From positions 55,612-119,611 of the forward strand of contig JAEUNZ010000041.1 of the NCBI GenBank assembly GCA_016790965.1: a stretch of 64,000 nucleotides of DNA, given 5' to 3'. The notes beneath the pieces were generated by a model that was given only the letters and a program-made list of their open reading frames with translations, did not search any database and was not told the DNA's origin. The stretch is from SSSZ01 sp016790965. Lineage in GTDB: Bacteria; Pseudomonadota; Gammaproteobacteria; Burkholderiales; Rhodocyclaceae. The translations under genes and the position numbers were made by a program. Shown here in pieces: positions 8,060-16,211 of the stretch (position 1 is the first letter of the stretch; each line of letters begins with the position of its first letter).

Positions 8060-8676
8060 AGCGCGAATTCCGCCTCTCACTCCCCCATGGCCATCTGGAC
8101 GCGGCCCTGGAACTTCCCGAAGCGCCCCGGGGCGTGGTCCTGTGGGCGTCCCTGCACGCCGCCTTCGGTCCCGGGTCGGTCGTCGCCACGGCTCCGGCCC
8201 TGGGCTTCGCCGGCATCGCCCTGCGCCTTCTCAATACCCAGGAGGCCGGTTTCGCCGACAGCGCCCACAACACGCCGCTCCTCGCCGAACGTCTGCTGGC
8301 TGCCCTGGACTGGCTGGCTCGGGACGCCGATACCGCGGGGCTTCCCCTCGCGCTGCTGGCCGAAGCCGCGGTCACTCCGGCCGCCATCCGCGTCGCCGCC
8401 AGCCGGGACCGTCAGGTGCAGTGTCTGGTCTGTCATGGCGGACTGCCGGACGGCGCCGGCCGGCAATACCTGGAGTGGCTGCGCGCGCCCCTGCTCATGC
8501 TCGCCGATGCGTCGGATCAGGCGTCGGTCGCGCGCTTCTCCAGGGTTCAAGCCTTGTTGGGAGGTCCGTCGGAACTCCGTGTGCTTCCGGGCGGGCATGG
8601 GCCCGACCGCCAGGTTTTGGAATGGATGGCACGCCACCTGGCCACAGCCGCCGGCGATCCGGCTACAAGTGCTTGA
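8056..8676 (+). CDS. alpha/beta-hydrolase-like protein, nucleophile apparently lost
   Basis: 206-aa protein whose layout follows the dienelactone-hydrolase-like domain often seen beside or fused to phosphoribosyltransferases: TPLLAERLLAALDWLA, then PLALLAEAAVTPAAIRVAA, LVCHGGLPD, LRAPLLMLADASD and VLPGGHG. At the nucleophile elbow, where relatives have GxSxG, this protein has LAEAAVT with no Ser or Cys. The Asp and His positions remain (ADASD, GGHG). It is the fourth gene of the amr operon (ATGA overlap with amrS) and overlaps the kinase gene tail to tail by 14 bp. Family assignment is inferred from pattern. Confidence 0.6.
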   Translation: MKREFRLSLPHGHLDAALELPEAPRGVVLWASLHAAFGPGSVVATAPALGFAGIALRLLNTQEAGFADSAHNTPLLAERLLAALDWLARDADTAGLPLALLAEAAVTPAAIRVAASRDRQVQCLVCHGGLPDGAGRQYLEWLRAPLLMLADASDQASVARFSRVQALLGGPSELRVLPGGHGPDRQVLEWMARHLATAAGDPATSA

Positions 8677-11359
8677 GCCCGGCCAGAACCCGCTCCAGTT
8701 CCTCGGCAAGGGCCGTCAGTTCGGGATCGATGCCGGCCTTCAACTGGCTTTCCACCGCCGCGGCGCGGCGGCTCAGTTCCTCGGCCGCCACGTTGCCCGC
8801 ACTGCCCTTGAGGGTATGGGCGAGGCGCACCGCCTCGTCGCGCCTGCCCGCTTCCAGCGCCGCCTTCAATTGCCCCGCCAGGGGCGCGGACTGGTCTCGG
8901 AAAAGACCCAGCAGGCGCATCATCACTGCGGTCCTCCCCTGCAGGCGGGCCGTGAGTTGTTCGAGGTCAATGCCGGGATAATCCGCCGAATCCGGCGCGG
9001 CCGTGGGTGTCGCGTCCGGTGCCGCCGCCTCAGGCAAGGTGTCGGCAGGCTTGCTCCGGTCCACCACGAAGGGTTGCAGAACCCGCAGGATATCGGCGGC
9101 CTCGAAGGGTTTGGTGACGACCTCGTCCATGCCGGCATCGAGACAGGCGCGCCGATCTGCGCTGCTAGCATTGGCCGTCAGGGCGACGATGCGCACATCC
9201 TGCCAGACCGGGTTCAGGCGAATGCGGCGGGTGGCTTCCAGTCCATCCAGTTCGGGCATCATCACGTCCATGAAAATCAGGTCGTAGCGCCGGGCGCTCA
9301 GCCGTTCCAGGGCCTCGCTGCCGTTTTCCGCCACATCGGCGGATATGCCGACATCGGCAAGGATTTCCAGGGCGATCTGCTGATTGAAGCGATTGTCTTC
9401 GGCCAGGAGCACCCGAAATCCCGCCGGCAGGGCAAGATCGCCTTGCGCGGCCGCGGCGGCGGGTTCCTCCGACGCTGCAAGCCGGGCGCGCTCTTCGGCG
9501 TCTGCCAGCCGGAAGGAAAGGCGGAACCAGAATACGCTGCCTTCCCCGGGGACGCTGTCCACGCCGATCTGGCCCCCCATGAGGCTGACCAGTTGGCGGC
9601 AAATGGCCAGCCCCAGACCCGTGCCGCCGTACTTGCGGCTGGTTGCTGCGTCGGCTTGGCTAAAGGCTTGAAACAGTCGTGCCTGCTGCTCGGCATCCAG
9701 ACCGATACCCGTATCCCGGATGCGGAAAGTCAGGGTGGCCGAATGCTCGTCGCGGTATTCGCAGCGACAGCCAAGGGTGACGCTGCCCCGCTCGGTGAAT
9801 TTGAGGGCATTGCCCACCAGGTTGGTGAGCACCTGGGTGAGGCGCAGGGCATCCCCCACCAGGAAGCGCGGCGCCGCTGAATCCATCTCGACCCCATAGT
9901 CGAGGGCCTTCTCCGCCGCCAGGGAGTGGGCGAATACCCCAACCTGGGCGACCACCCGGTCGAGACTGAAGGCCGTGTCATCGAGTTGCAGACGGCCCGC
10001 TTCGATCTTGGAGAAGTCCAGGATGTCGTTGATGAGCCCGAGGAGGATGCGCGCCGAGTCGCGGATCTTGTGCACGTAGTCGGCCTGGCGCGGATCGAGC
10101 TGGGTTCTGAGCGCCCGGCTGGCCATGCCGATGATGGCGTTCATCGGCGTGCGGATTTCGTGGCTCATGGTCGCGAGGAAACGCCCTTTGGCCGCGTTGG
10201 CTGCATCGGCTTCGGAACGCGCTCCTTCGAGTTCCCGGGTCCGTTCCGCCACCAGGGCCTCCAGGCGGTTCTTGTAGCTGTTCAGTTCGCTTTCCGCCCG
10301 CCGCCGCTCGGTGATGTCGGCCACGATCCAGGTCCGGACACCCATGGGCCGCGCGGGATCGTTGGCCCGCCCGGTGAGTGCCCCCCAGAAAGCCTCGCCG
10401 TTGTGACGCCGCAGGTGCACCTCGCGGGAAAGGCTATTTCCATCCTGGAGCGAGGCCGCCGCCTCGCCCCACACGCGCTGGTATTCTCCCGGATCGGCGA
10501 ATAGCGTTTCCACCGCCCGGCCGTGCATATCCCCTGCGGGGTAGGCAAAAATTTCCTCAAGCCGGCGATTGCACGATACCAGGACCCCTTCATGGGTGAC
10601 CGCAATCCCCACCAGGGCGTTGTCCAGTACGGCGTTCATTTCCGCCACCAGATGGCGGGACGCAGCCTCGGCCTCCCTCCGCCGTTGCAGGGCGTCGCGG
10701 AATCGCAGCACCGCCCGGGCCATGCGGCCAAGTTCATCTTCGCGCTCGACGCCGCGCACCTCGATGCGCAAATCATCGCCGGCCAGTTTTTCCAGAGCCG
10801 CCAGCACGCTGTCGAATGGGGCGCTGGCTGCGCGGAAGGCCGCGTACACGCCAAATACCAGGGCCCCGGTAAGCGCTCCGTTGAGCAGCAGGGCCTCGAG
10901 GATCAGCTTGGTCAATTCGCTTCTCAGTCTGGCCTGGGACAGGACGATTTCCACCCGCCCAACAGTTAGGCTGCGCTGAGGATCGGAGAAAATCACCATC
11001 CGGCTCGCCGCTACCGACTCCTCCGCGAGGGAAGCACCGTCCCCTACCCGGGCGACGACAGCCCCTTCGGCGTCGAGAACCCGGACAGCGGCGACGTCAG
11101 GAAGACCGCCCAATGCCCGTGCAGCGCTGCCGACGGCCACCGTATTGAGATCGAAGAGCGGTCTGGCCAGGGACTCCGCCACCACGACGGCAAGGCGATC
11201 CGCCTGCTCGCTCAGGCCGGCCTTGAGACCCTCGTAGCGGAGGAAGAGGGTCAGTGCGGAAAAGGCACTGAAGACGAGCCAGACGGAGCCCACGGCCAGA
11301 ACGGAAAAGCGGAAACGCAAGCTGCTGCGCCACAAGCGCGCCAGACCCTCCAGCGTCAT
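8663..11359 (-). CDS. hybrid sensor histidine kinase (HAMP-PAS-HisKA-HATPase-REC-Hpt)
   Basis: 898-aa membrane kinase of the BarA-like tripartite type. Transmembrane helices lie near residues 15-43 and 165-185, followed by HAMP, a PAS sensor (about 250-370), the dimerisation/phospho-acceptor domain with MSHEIRTPMNAIIGMA near residue 400, the ATPase domain (NLVGNALKFT, GTGLGLAIC), a receiver with FMDVMMPELDGLEATRRI near 700, and a C-terminal Hpt domain with LAHTLKGSAGNV near 846. The gene upstream encodes a secreted binding protein and overlaps its start by 4 bp, so the binding protein probably delivers the signal. No cognate regulator is adjacent. Confidence 0.9.
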   Translation of the reverse strand: MTLEGLARLWRSSLRFRFSVLAVGSVWLVFSAFSALTLFLRYEGLKAGLSEQADRLAVVVAESLARPLFDLNTVAVGSAARALGGLPDVAAVRVLDAEGAVVARVGDGASLAEESVAASRMVIFSDPQRSLTVGRVEIVLSQARLRSELTKLILEALLLNGALTGALVFGVYAAFRAASAPFDSVLAALEKLAGDDLRIEVRGVEREDELGRMARAVLRFRDALQRRREAEAASRHLVAEMNAVLDNALVGIAVTHEGVLVSCNRRLEEIFAYPAGDMHGRAVETLFADPGEYQRVWGEAAASLQDGNSLSREVHLRRHNGEAFWGALTGRANDPARPMGVRTWIVADITERRRAESELNSYKNRLEALVAERTRELEGARSEADAANAAKGRFLATMSHEIRTPMNAIIGMASRALRTQLDPRQADYVHKIRDSARILLGLINDILDFSKIEAGRLQLDDTAFSLDRVVAQVGVFAHSLAAEKALDYGVEMDSAAPRFLVGDALRLTQVLTNLVGNALKFTERGSVTLGCRCEYRDEHSATLTFRIRDTGIGLDAEQQARLFQAFSQADAATSRKYGGTGLGLAICRQLVSLMGGQIGVDSVPGEGSVFWFRLSFRLADAEERARLAASEEPAAAAAQGDLALPAGFRVLLAEDNRFNQQIALEILADVGISADVAENGSEALERLSARRYDLIFMDVMMPELDGLEATRRIRLNPVWQDVRIVALTANASSADRRACLDAGMDEVVTKPFEAADILRVLQPFVVDRSKPADTLPEAAAPDATPTAAPDSADYPGIDLEQLTARLQGRTAVMMRLLGLFRDQSAPLAGQLKAALEAGRRDEAVRLAHTLKGSAGNVAAEELSRRAAAVESQLKAGIDPELTALAEELERVLAGLKHL

Positions 11360-12111
11360 GGCCTGGCTCCGGGGGTGGACTTCAGGCTGCCTTCAAGGCG
11401 TTCAGCAAGCTGCCGCGCACCCCGATTGCCCAGGGCCGCCAGGCTGAGCGCCAGATACCCGGGGCGGTCGCTGACCACCGGCTCCGACAATACGACGAGG
11501 GAACCCTCCGGGTCGATGCGGGGTAACAGAACCGCGGCGGTCCGCACTTCGAGCAGCGCCGTGCCGATGCGACCGGCCTTGAGCTTGCGCAGGTTCTGCT
11601 CCATGGTCTCCGAATTCTGGTCCAGCGTGAGGCCGGCGGCTCCGGCCAGATCCTGCGCCAGAGCCCATCCCCGGGGAACCCCGACTGGCTGCGGCAACGC
11701 CGCGGCACCGTGGGCGGCCCGCCAGCCGGGAGCGTCGCCCTGACGCACCACGGCCACGTAGGCCAGCGTTTCCAGGCGCGACTTGGGGTAGTGGGCGAAG
11801 GCCTCCCGCTCCTGCCGGTACGCCGCCGGGTAGGCCGCCGCGTAATAACCGTCGGAAAGATCCTTGAGGCAGCGTTCCCAGGCGACGACATGGATCACCA
11901 CGTCGTAACCCGCGGCGGAAAACAGAGTACGGACCTTGTCTGCCAAGGTACCTGCAACAGGGCCGCCTGGCTCCCCCGCAACCGTGAAGGGCGGCCAATC
12001 CGCCGCGCATACCCGCAGGCTGGCCTCACGGGCCGATACCGGCCCGCCGGCCAGCAGCGCCGCCCCGGCCACGGCCAAGAAACCGCGCGTCGCGAAAAAG
12101 CTGAAAGTCAT
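11356..12111 (-). CDS. periplasmic binding protein coupled to a hybrid kinase
   Basis: 251-aa family-3-like extracellular solute-binding protein. The signal peptide ends near GGPVSA; the mature start SLRVCAADWPPFTV is typical of these proteins. Later parts (WERCLKDLSDGYYAAAYPA, NLRKLKAGRIGTALLE) resemble binding proteins that work with sensor kinases rather than transporters. The start at 12111 is preferred over 12168 because the signal peptide begins there. It overlaps the kinase gene by ATGA, implying a two-gene signalling operon; the ligand is unknown. Confidence 0.78.
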   Translation of the reverse strand: MTFSFFATRGFLAVAGAALLAGGPVSAREASLRVCAADWPPFTVAGEPGGPVAGTLADKVRTLFSAAGYDVVIHVVAWERCLKDLSDGYYAAAYPAAYRQEREAFAHYPKSRLETLAYVAVVRQGDAPGWRAAHGAAALPQPVGVPRGWALAQDLAGAAGLTLDQNSETMEQNLRKLKAGRIGTALLEVRTAAVLLPRIDPEGSLVVLSEPVVSDRPGYLALSLAALGNRGARQLAERLEGSLKSTPGARP

Positions 12112-12235
12112 GTTTCTCCCCGATGAGCGCACGATACGGCCATTGCCGCCCCCTGTCGAGACTGACAAAAGGCGTAGCGGGCGGCTTCGTCTCGGGGCAG
12201 GGGTTTCTCCATCGGCATGCCGATACGCCGGCCGT

Positions 12236-12427
12236 GGCCCTGGTCCGTCTGGCCGGCAAGCAAGCTCTGGTGGTGGTCACCGGCAGCGCCGGCGACGCCC
12301 AGCGGCTGCGGAGGAAATCCCCTGGCTCGCCCCCGAACTGTGGGTGCGCCTGCTGCCAGACTGGTAAACCCTGCCCTGCAACCATTTCTCGCCTCGCCAC
12401 GACCTCGTTTCAGAGCACCTTGGCTTC
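12236..12427 (+). pseudogene. decayed duplicate of the mfd 5' region
   Basis: About 190 bp clearly homologous to codons about 34-95 of the intact mfd that starts 320 bp downstream; for example CGTCTGGCCGGCAAGCA (12245) matches 12661, and GTGCGCCTGCTGCCAGACTGG matches 12757 onward. It is not functional: one base is missing in the stretch GGCTGCGGAGGAAATCC compared with the real gene, and the Trp-Glu codons become TGG TAA at about 12361-12366. Homology stops near 12427. The rest of 12112-12555 holds a short repeat-like GGTTCGACAGGCTCACCACG and the mfd promoter; no other gene was seen. Confidence 0.85.
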
Positions 12428-12518
12428 CATTGACTCGCATCCGTTCCTGGTTCGACAGGCTCACCACGAATGGAGCAGGCGCTGGTGGCACATCGGACAG
12501 CTGTGGGATCTGCACTCT

Positions 12519-12546
12519 CTGACCCGTGACCCCCCGGCGGTATAAT
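12519..12546 (+). promoter_or_regulatory. putative sigma-70 promoter of mfd
   Basis: A perfect -10 hexamer TATAAT (12541-12546) is preceded at 16 bp by CTGACC (12519-12524), four of six matches to the -35 consensus. The -10 ends only 9 bases before the mfd ATG, so transcription would start within a few bases of the start codon, and no Shine-Dalgarno sequence is visible. Confidence 0.55.
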
Positions 12547-12555
12547 CCCCGCCCC

Positions 12556-15500
12556 ATGCCTCAGCCTGCCCTGCTTCCCGCCCTCTCGCCGCTCCCCAAA
12601 CCAGGCCAGCGGCTCGATCTCCCTGCCCTCCCCGGTTCCGCCGATGCCCTCGCTCTCGCCCGTCTGGCGGGCAAGCAGCCTTTGGTGGTGGTCACCGCCA
12701 GCGCAGGCGATGCCCAGCGGCTGCTGGATGAAATCCCCTGGTTCGCCCCCGACCTGCGCGTGCGCCTGCTGCCGGACTGGGAAACCCTGCCCTACGACCA
12801 TTTCTCGCCCCACCACGACCTGGTTTCGGAGCGCCTGGCCACCCTGTGGGCCACCCTGGGCGGTGCCATCGACGTGCTGCTGGTGCCGGCGACCACGGCG
12901 GTGGTGCGCCTCGCCCCGACGGCTTTCCTGGCCGCCTATACCTTCGCTTTCAAGAAGGGTGAGAAGCTGGATGCCGAGGCCTTCCGCGGTCAGGTGACCC
13001 TGGCCGGCTATACCCACGTCACCCAGGTGGTATCACCGGGGGAATATTCCATTCGCGGCGGGCTGATCGACCTCTTCCCCATGGGCTCGGCGCTGCCTTA
13101 CCGACTCGACCTCTTCGACGAAGAGATCGAGACCATCCGCACCTTCGACATCGACACCCAGCGCACCCTCTACCCGGTGCCGGAAATCTGCCTGCTGCCG
13201 GCCCGGGAATTCCCCATGGACGACAAGGCGCGCACCGGCTTTCGCCAGCGCTTTCGCGAGGTGTTCGAGGGCGACCCCGCCAAATCGGGCGTCTACAAGG
13301 ACGTTTCCAGCGGCATCGCCTCCGCCGGCATCGAGTATTACCTGCCCCTCTTCTTCGAGGAGACGGCCACCCTTTTCGATTACCTGCCCAAGGACAGCGT
13401 GCTGGTCACCCACGGTGATGCCGCCGGGGCCATCGCCGGCTTCTGGGCCGATACGCAATCCCGTTACAACCTGCTGCAGGGGGACAAGGCGCGGCCGCTG
13501 CTGCCGCCGGCCGATCTCTTCCTCAGCGACGAAGCCTTCTTCACCCTGGCCAAACCCCTGCCCCGCCTGCACATCGGCGGCGCTGCAACCGGCGAGGCCA
13601 GCGCCATTCCCAAGGTAGCCGTCGAGCGCCGGGCGGAAGACCCCCTGGCGGCGTTGAAAATCTTTACCGGCGCCTTTGCCGGCCGCGTGCTGCTGCTGGC
13701 CGAATCCGCCGGGCGCCGCGAAACCCTGGGCGCCATGCTGGCCGAGCACGGCGTCGCCCCGGCCCCCTGCGCGTCCCTGGCCGAATTCCTGGACGGCCAG
13801 CAGTCCCTCGCCCTCACTGTCGGACCGTTGCAGGCCGGCTTCGCCCTCCCTGGGCTGGCCTTCGTCACCGAGACCGAGCTGTTCGCCGGCGCCCCCCGCC
13901 GCACCCGCCGCGAGGCCCAGAAGAAGGCCAGTTTCGACAACTGGCTGAAGGATCTCACCGAGCTCAAGGTGGGCGATCCTGTGGTGCATGAAAACCACGG
14001 CATCGGCCGCTACCAGGGTCTGGTCAGCCTGGACCTGGGGGAAGGGGCGACGGAATTCCTGGAACTCCACTACGCCAACCAGGCCAAGCTCTTCGTGCCG
14101 GTCTCGCAGCTGCACGTGATTTCCCGCTATTCCGGCGCCGATCCGGAAGCGGCGCCGGTCCACACCCTTGGCTCCGGTCAGTGGGAAAAGGCCAAAAAAA
14201 GGGCCGCCGAGCAGGCCCGCGACACCGCCGCCGAGTTGCTGGCCCTCTACGCCGCCCGCGCCGCCCGCCAGGGCCATGCCTTCGCCTTCAAGGAGCACGA
14301 CTACGAGTCCTTCGCCGACGGCTTCGGCTTCGAGGAAACCGCCGACCAGGCCCAGGCCATCGCCGCCGTCATCCAGGACATGCGGGCCGGCAAGCCCATG
14401 GACCGCCTGGTCTGCGGCGACGTGGGCTTCGGCAAGACCGAGGTGGCCCTGCGCGCTGCCTTCTGCGCCGTGGCCGGCGGCAAGCAGGTGGCCGTGCTGT
14501 GCCCGACCACGCTGCTCTGCGAGCAGCACTACCAGACCTTCGTCGACCGCTTTGCCGACTGGCCGGTGAAGATCGCCGAACTGTCCCGCTTCAGGACCGC
14601 CAAAGAATCCACCCAAGCCCTGAAGGAGCTGGCCGAGGGCAAAATCGACATCATCATCGGCACCCACAAGCTGATCGGTAAGGACGTGGAGTTTTCCCGT
14701 CTCGGCCTCGTTATCATCGACGAGGAGCACCGCTTCGGCGTACGCCAGAAGGAGGCGCTGAAGTCGCTGCGGGCCGAGGTGGATGTGCTGACCCTCACCG
14801 CCACCCCCATCCCCCGCACCCTGGCCATGAGCATGGAGGGCCTGCGGGACTTCTCGGTCATCGCCACGGCGCCCCAGAAGCGGCTGGCCATCAAGACCTT
14901 CGTCAGCAACTTCTCCGACGGCATCATTCGCGAAGCCGTGCTGCGGGAGCTGAAACGCGGCGGTCAGGTGTATTTCCTGCACAACGAAGTCGACACCATA
15001 GACAACATGCGGGAAAAGCTGGAAAAGCTGGTGCCCGAGGCGCGCATCGTCATCGGCCACGGCCAGATGAACGAGCGCGAACTGGAGCGCGTCATGCGCG
15101 ACTTCACCCAGCAGCGGGCCAACCTCCTGTTGTGCACCACCATCATCGAAACCGGCATCGACAACCCCCACGCCAACACCATCCTCATCAACCGCTCCGA
15201 GAAATTCGGCCTCGCCCAGCTGCACCAGCTGCGCGGGCGCGTCGGCCGTTCCCACCACCAGGCCTACGCCTACCTCCTGGTGCAGGACGCCAAGGCCATG
15301 ACCAAGCAGGCCCGCCAGCGCCTGGAAGCGATCCAGATGATGGAAGAACTGGGCTCCGGCTTCTTCCTCGCCATGCACGACATGGAGATCCGCGGCGCCG
15401 GCGAGGTGCTGGGGGAAAACCAGTCGGGCGAGATGCAGGAAGTGGGTTTCAATCTCTACACCGACATGCTCAACCGGGCCGTGGCGGCGCTGAAGCAGGG

Positions 15501-15963
15501 CAAAGAGCCCGACCTCACCCAGCCCCTGGGCATCGCCACCGAAATCAACCTCCATGTGCCGGCGCTTTTGCCCGACGTCTACTGCCCGGACGTGCATGAA
15601 CGGCTCACCCTTTACAAGCGCTTGGCCAACTGCGAAGCCGCCGAGGACATCGATGCCCTGCAGGAAGAGTTGATCGACCGCTTCGGAGACCTGCCGCCAC
15701 AGGGGCAATCGCTGCTCGCCACCCACCGCGTGCGCCTAATGGCCCGGCCGTTGGGCGTGCAGAAGCTGGATGCCACTTCGGACCAGCTGGTGGTGCAGTT
15801 CGGGCCGAACCCGCCCATCGAGCCCATCACCATCATCAACCTAATTCAAAAGAACCGGAACTTCCGGCTGGCTGGGCAGGATCGGCTGGTTTATGTGCGG
15901 CATTGCCCGACCTTGGGGGATAAGGTGGGGGCGGCGAAGGAGATGTTCAGGCTGCTGGCCTGA
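12556..15963 (+). CDS. mfd: transcription-repair coupling factor Mfd
   Basis: 1135-aa translocase that removes stalled RNA polymerase and recruits UvrA for transcription-coupled repair. The N-terminal UvrB-like part (LLPDWETLPYDHFSPHHDL) is followed by the RNA-polymerase-interacting domain (LKVGDPVVHENHGIGRYQGL), then the RecG-like helicase: Walker A GDVGFGKTEVALRAAF, DEEH box IIDEEHRFGVRQKE, TATPIPRTLAMSM, and motif VI QLRGRVGRS. The C-terminal TRCF domain ends near residue 1135 (E. coli Mfd 1148). The ATG at 12556 gives the family-length N-terminus. Confidence 0.97.
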   Translation: MPQPALLPALSPLPKPGQRLDLPALPGSADALALARLAGKQPLVVVTASAGDAQRLLDEIPWFAPDLRVRLLPDWETLPYDHFSPHHDLVSERLATLWATLGGAIDVLLVPATTAVVRLAPTAFLAAYTFAFKKGEKLDAEAFRGQVTLAGYTHVTQVVSPGEYSIRGGLIDLFPMGSALPYRLDLFDEEIETIRTFDIDTQRTLYPVPEICLLPAREFPMDDKARTGFRQRFREVFEGDPAKSGVYKDVSSGIASAGIEYYLPLFFEETATLFDYLPKDSVLVTHGDAAGAIAGFWADTQSRYNLLQGDKARPLLPPADLFLSDEAFFTLAKPLPRLHIGGAATGEASAIPKVAVERRAEDPLAALKIFTGAFAGRVLLLAESAGRRETLGAMLAEHGVAPAPCASLAEFLDGQQSLALTVGPLQAGFALPGLAFVTETELFAGAPRRTRREAQKKASFDNWLKDLTELKVGDPVVHENHGIGRYQGLVSLDLGEGATEFLELHYANQAKLFVPVSQLHVISRYSGADPEAAPVHTLGSGQWEKAKKRAAEQARDTAAELLALYAARAARQGHAFAFKEHDYESFADGFGFEETADQAQAIAAVIQDMRAGKPMDRLVCGDVGFGKTEVALRAAFCAVAGGKQVAVLCPTTLLCEQHYQTFVDRFADWPVKIAELSRFRTAKESTQALKELAEGKIDIIIGTHKLIGKDVEFSRLGLVIIDEEHRFGVRQKEALKSLRAEVDVLTLTATPIPRTLAMSMEGLRDFSVIATAPQKRLAIKTFVSNFSDGIIREAVLRELKRGGQVYFLHNEVDTIDNMREKLEKLVPEARIVIGHGQMNERELERVMRDFTQQRANLLLCTTIIETGIDNPHANTILINRSEKFGLAQLHQLRGRVGRSHHQAYAYLLVQDAKAMTKQARQRLEAIQMMEELGSGFFLAMHDMEIRGAGEVLGENQSGEMQEVGFNLYTDMLNRAVAALKQGKEPDLTQPLGIATEINLHVPALLPDVYCPDVHERLTLYKRLANCEAAEDIDALQEELIDRFGDLPPQGQSLLATHRVRLMARPLGVQKLDATSDQLVVQFGPNPPIEPITIINLIQKNRNFRLAGQDRLVYVRHCPTLGDKVGAAKEMFRLLA

Positions 15964-16123
15964 GAGCCTGTGAAAATTTCATTCACCCACGCTCGTCATG
16001 CCCCGCTGCGCCGGCTCGGCGTCGCCAATGCTCGCCATAGCCCGAGCTATGGCTGTGCTTGGCGCCTTGATCGTGCGCAGCCGGGCACGCCGCTCGGGCG
16101 GGCCCGAAAAATTCACAGGCTCT
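15963..16123. repeat. long imperfect palindrome after mfd (element C)
   Basis: Begins at the mfd stop codon. Outer arms AGAGCCTGTGAAAATTTC (15963-15980) and GAAAAATTCACAGGCTCT (16106-16123) match at 16 of 18 positions as an inverted repeat. Near the centre is the hairpin GCCATAG-CCCGAG-CTATGGC (16034-16053), and the intermediate parts also pair (ATGCCCCGCTGCGCC on the left against the complement of GCGCAGCCGGGCAC on the right). The same core with different arms recurs at 20430-20597. It may act as a terminator for mfd or be a MITE/REP-like element. Confidence 0.7.
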
Positions 16124-16211
16124 GATCGCCACGGCCGAGCCACGCCGGCCCGCCCGCAACAAGGCGCCGGGATTGTCGTATCATCGGCCACCCCTTCCCC
16201 ATTGCCCGACG

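Noticed and set aside
13033..15726. An 897-aa open frame on the minus strand opposite mfd.
   Set aside because: High-GC antisense shadow of mfd; low-complexity His/Gly/Val/Asp composition, no domain, no ribosome site.
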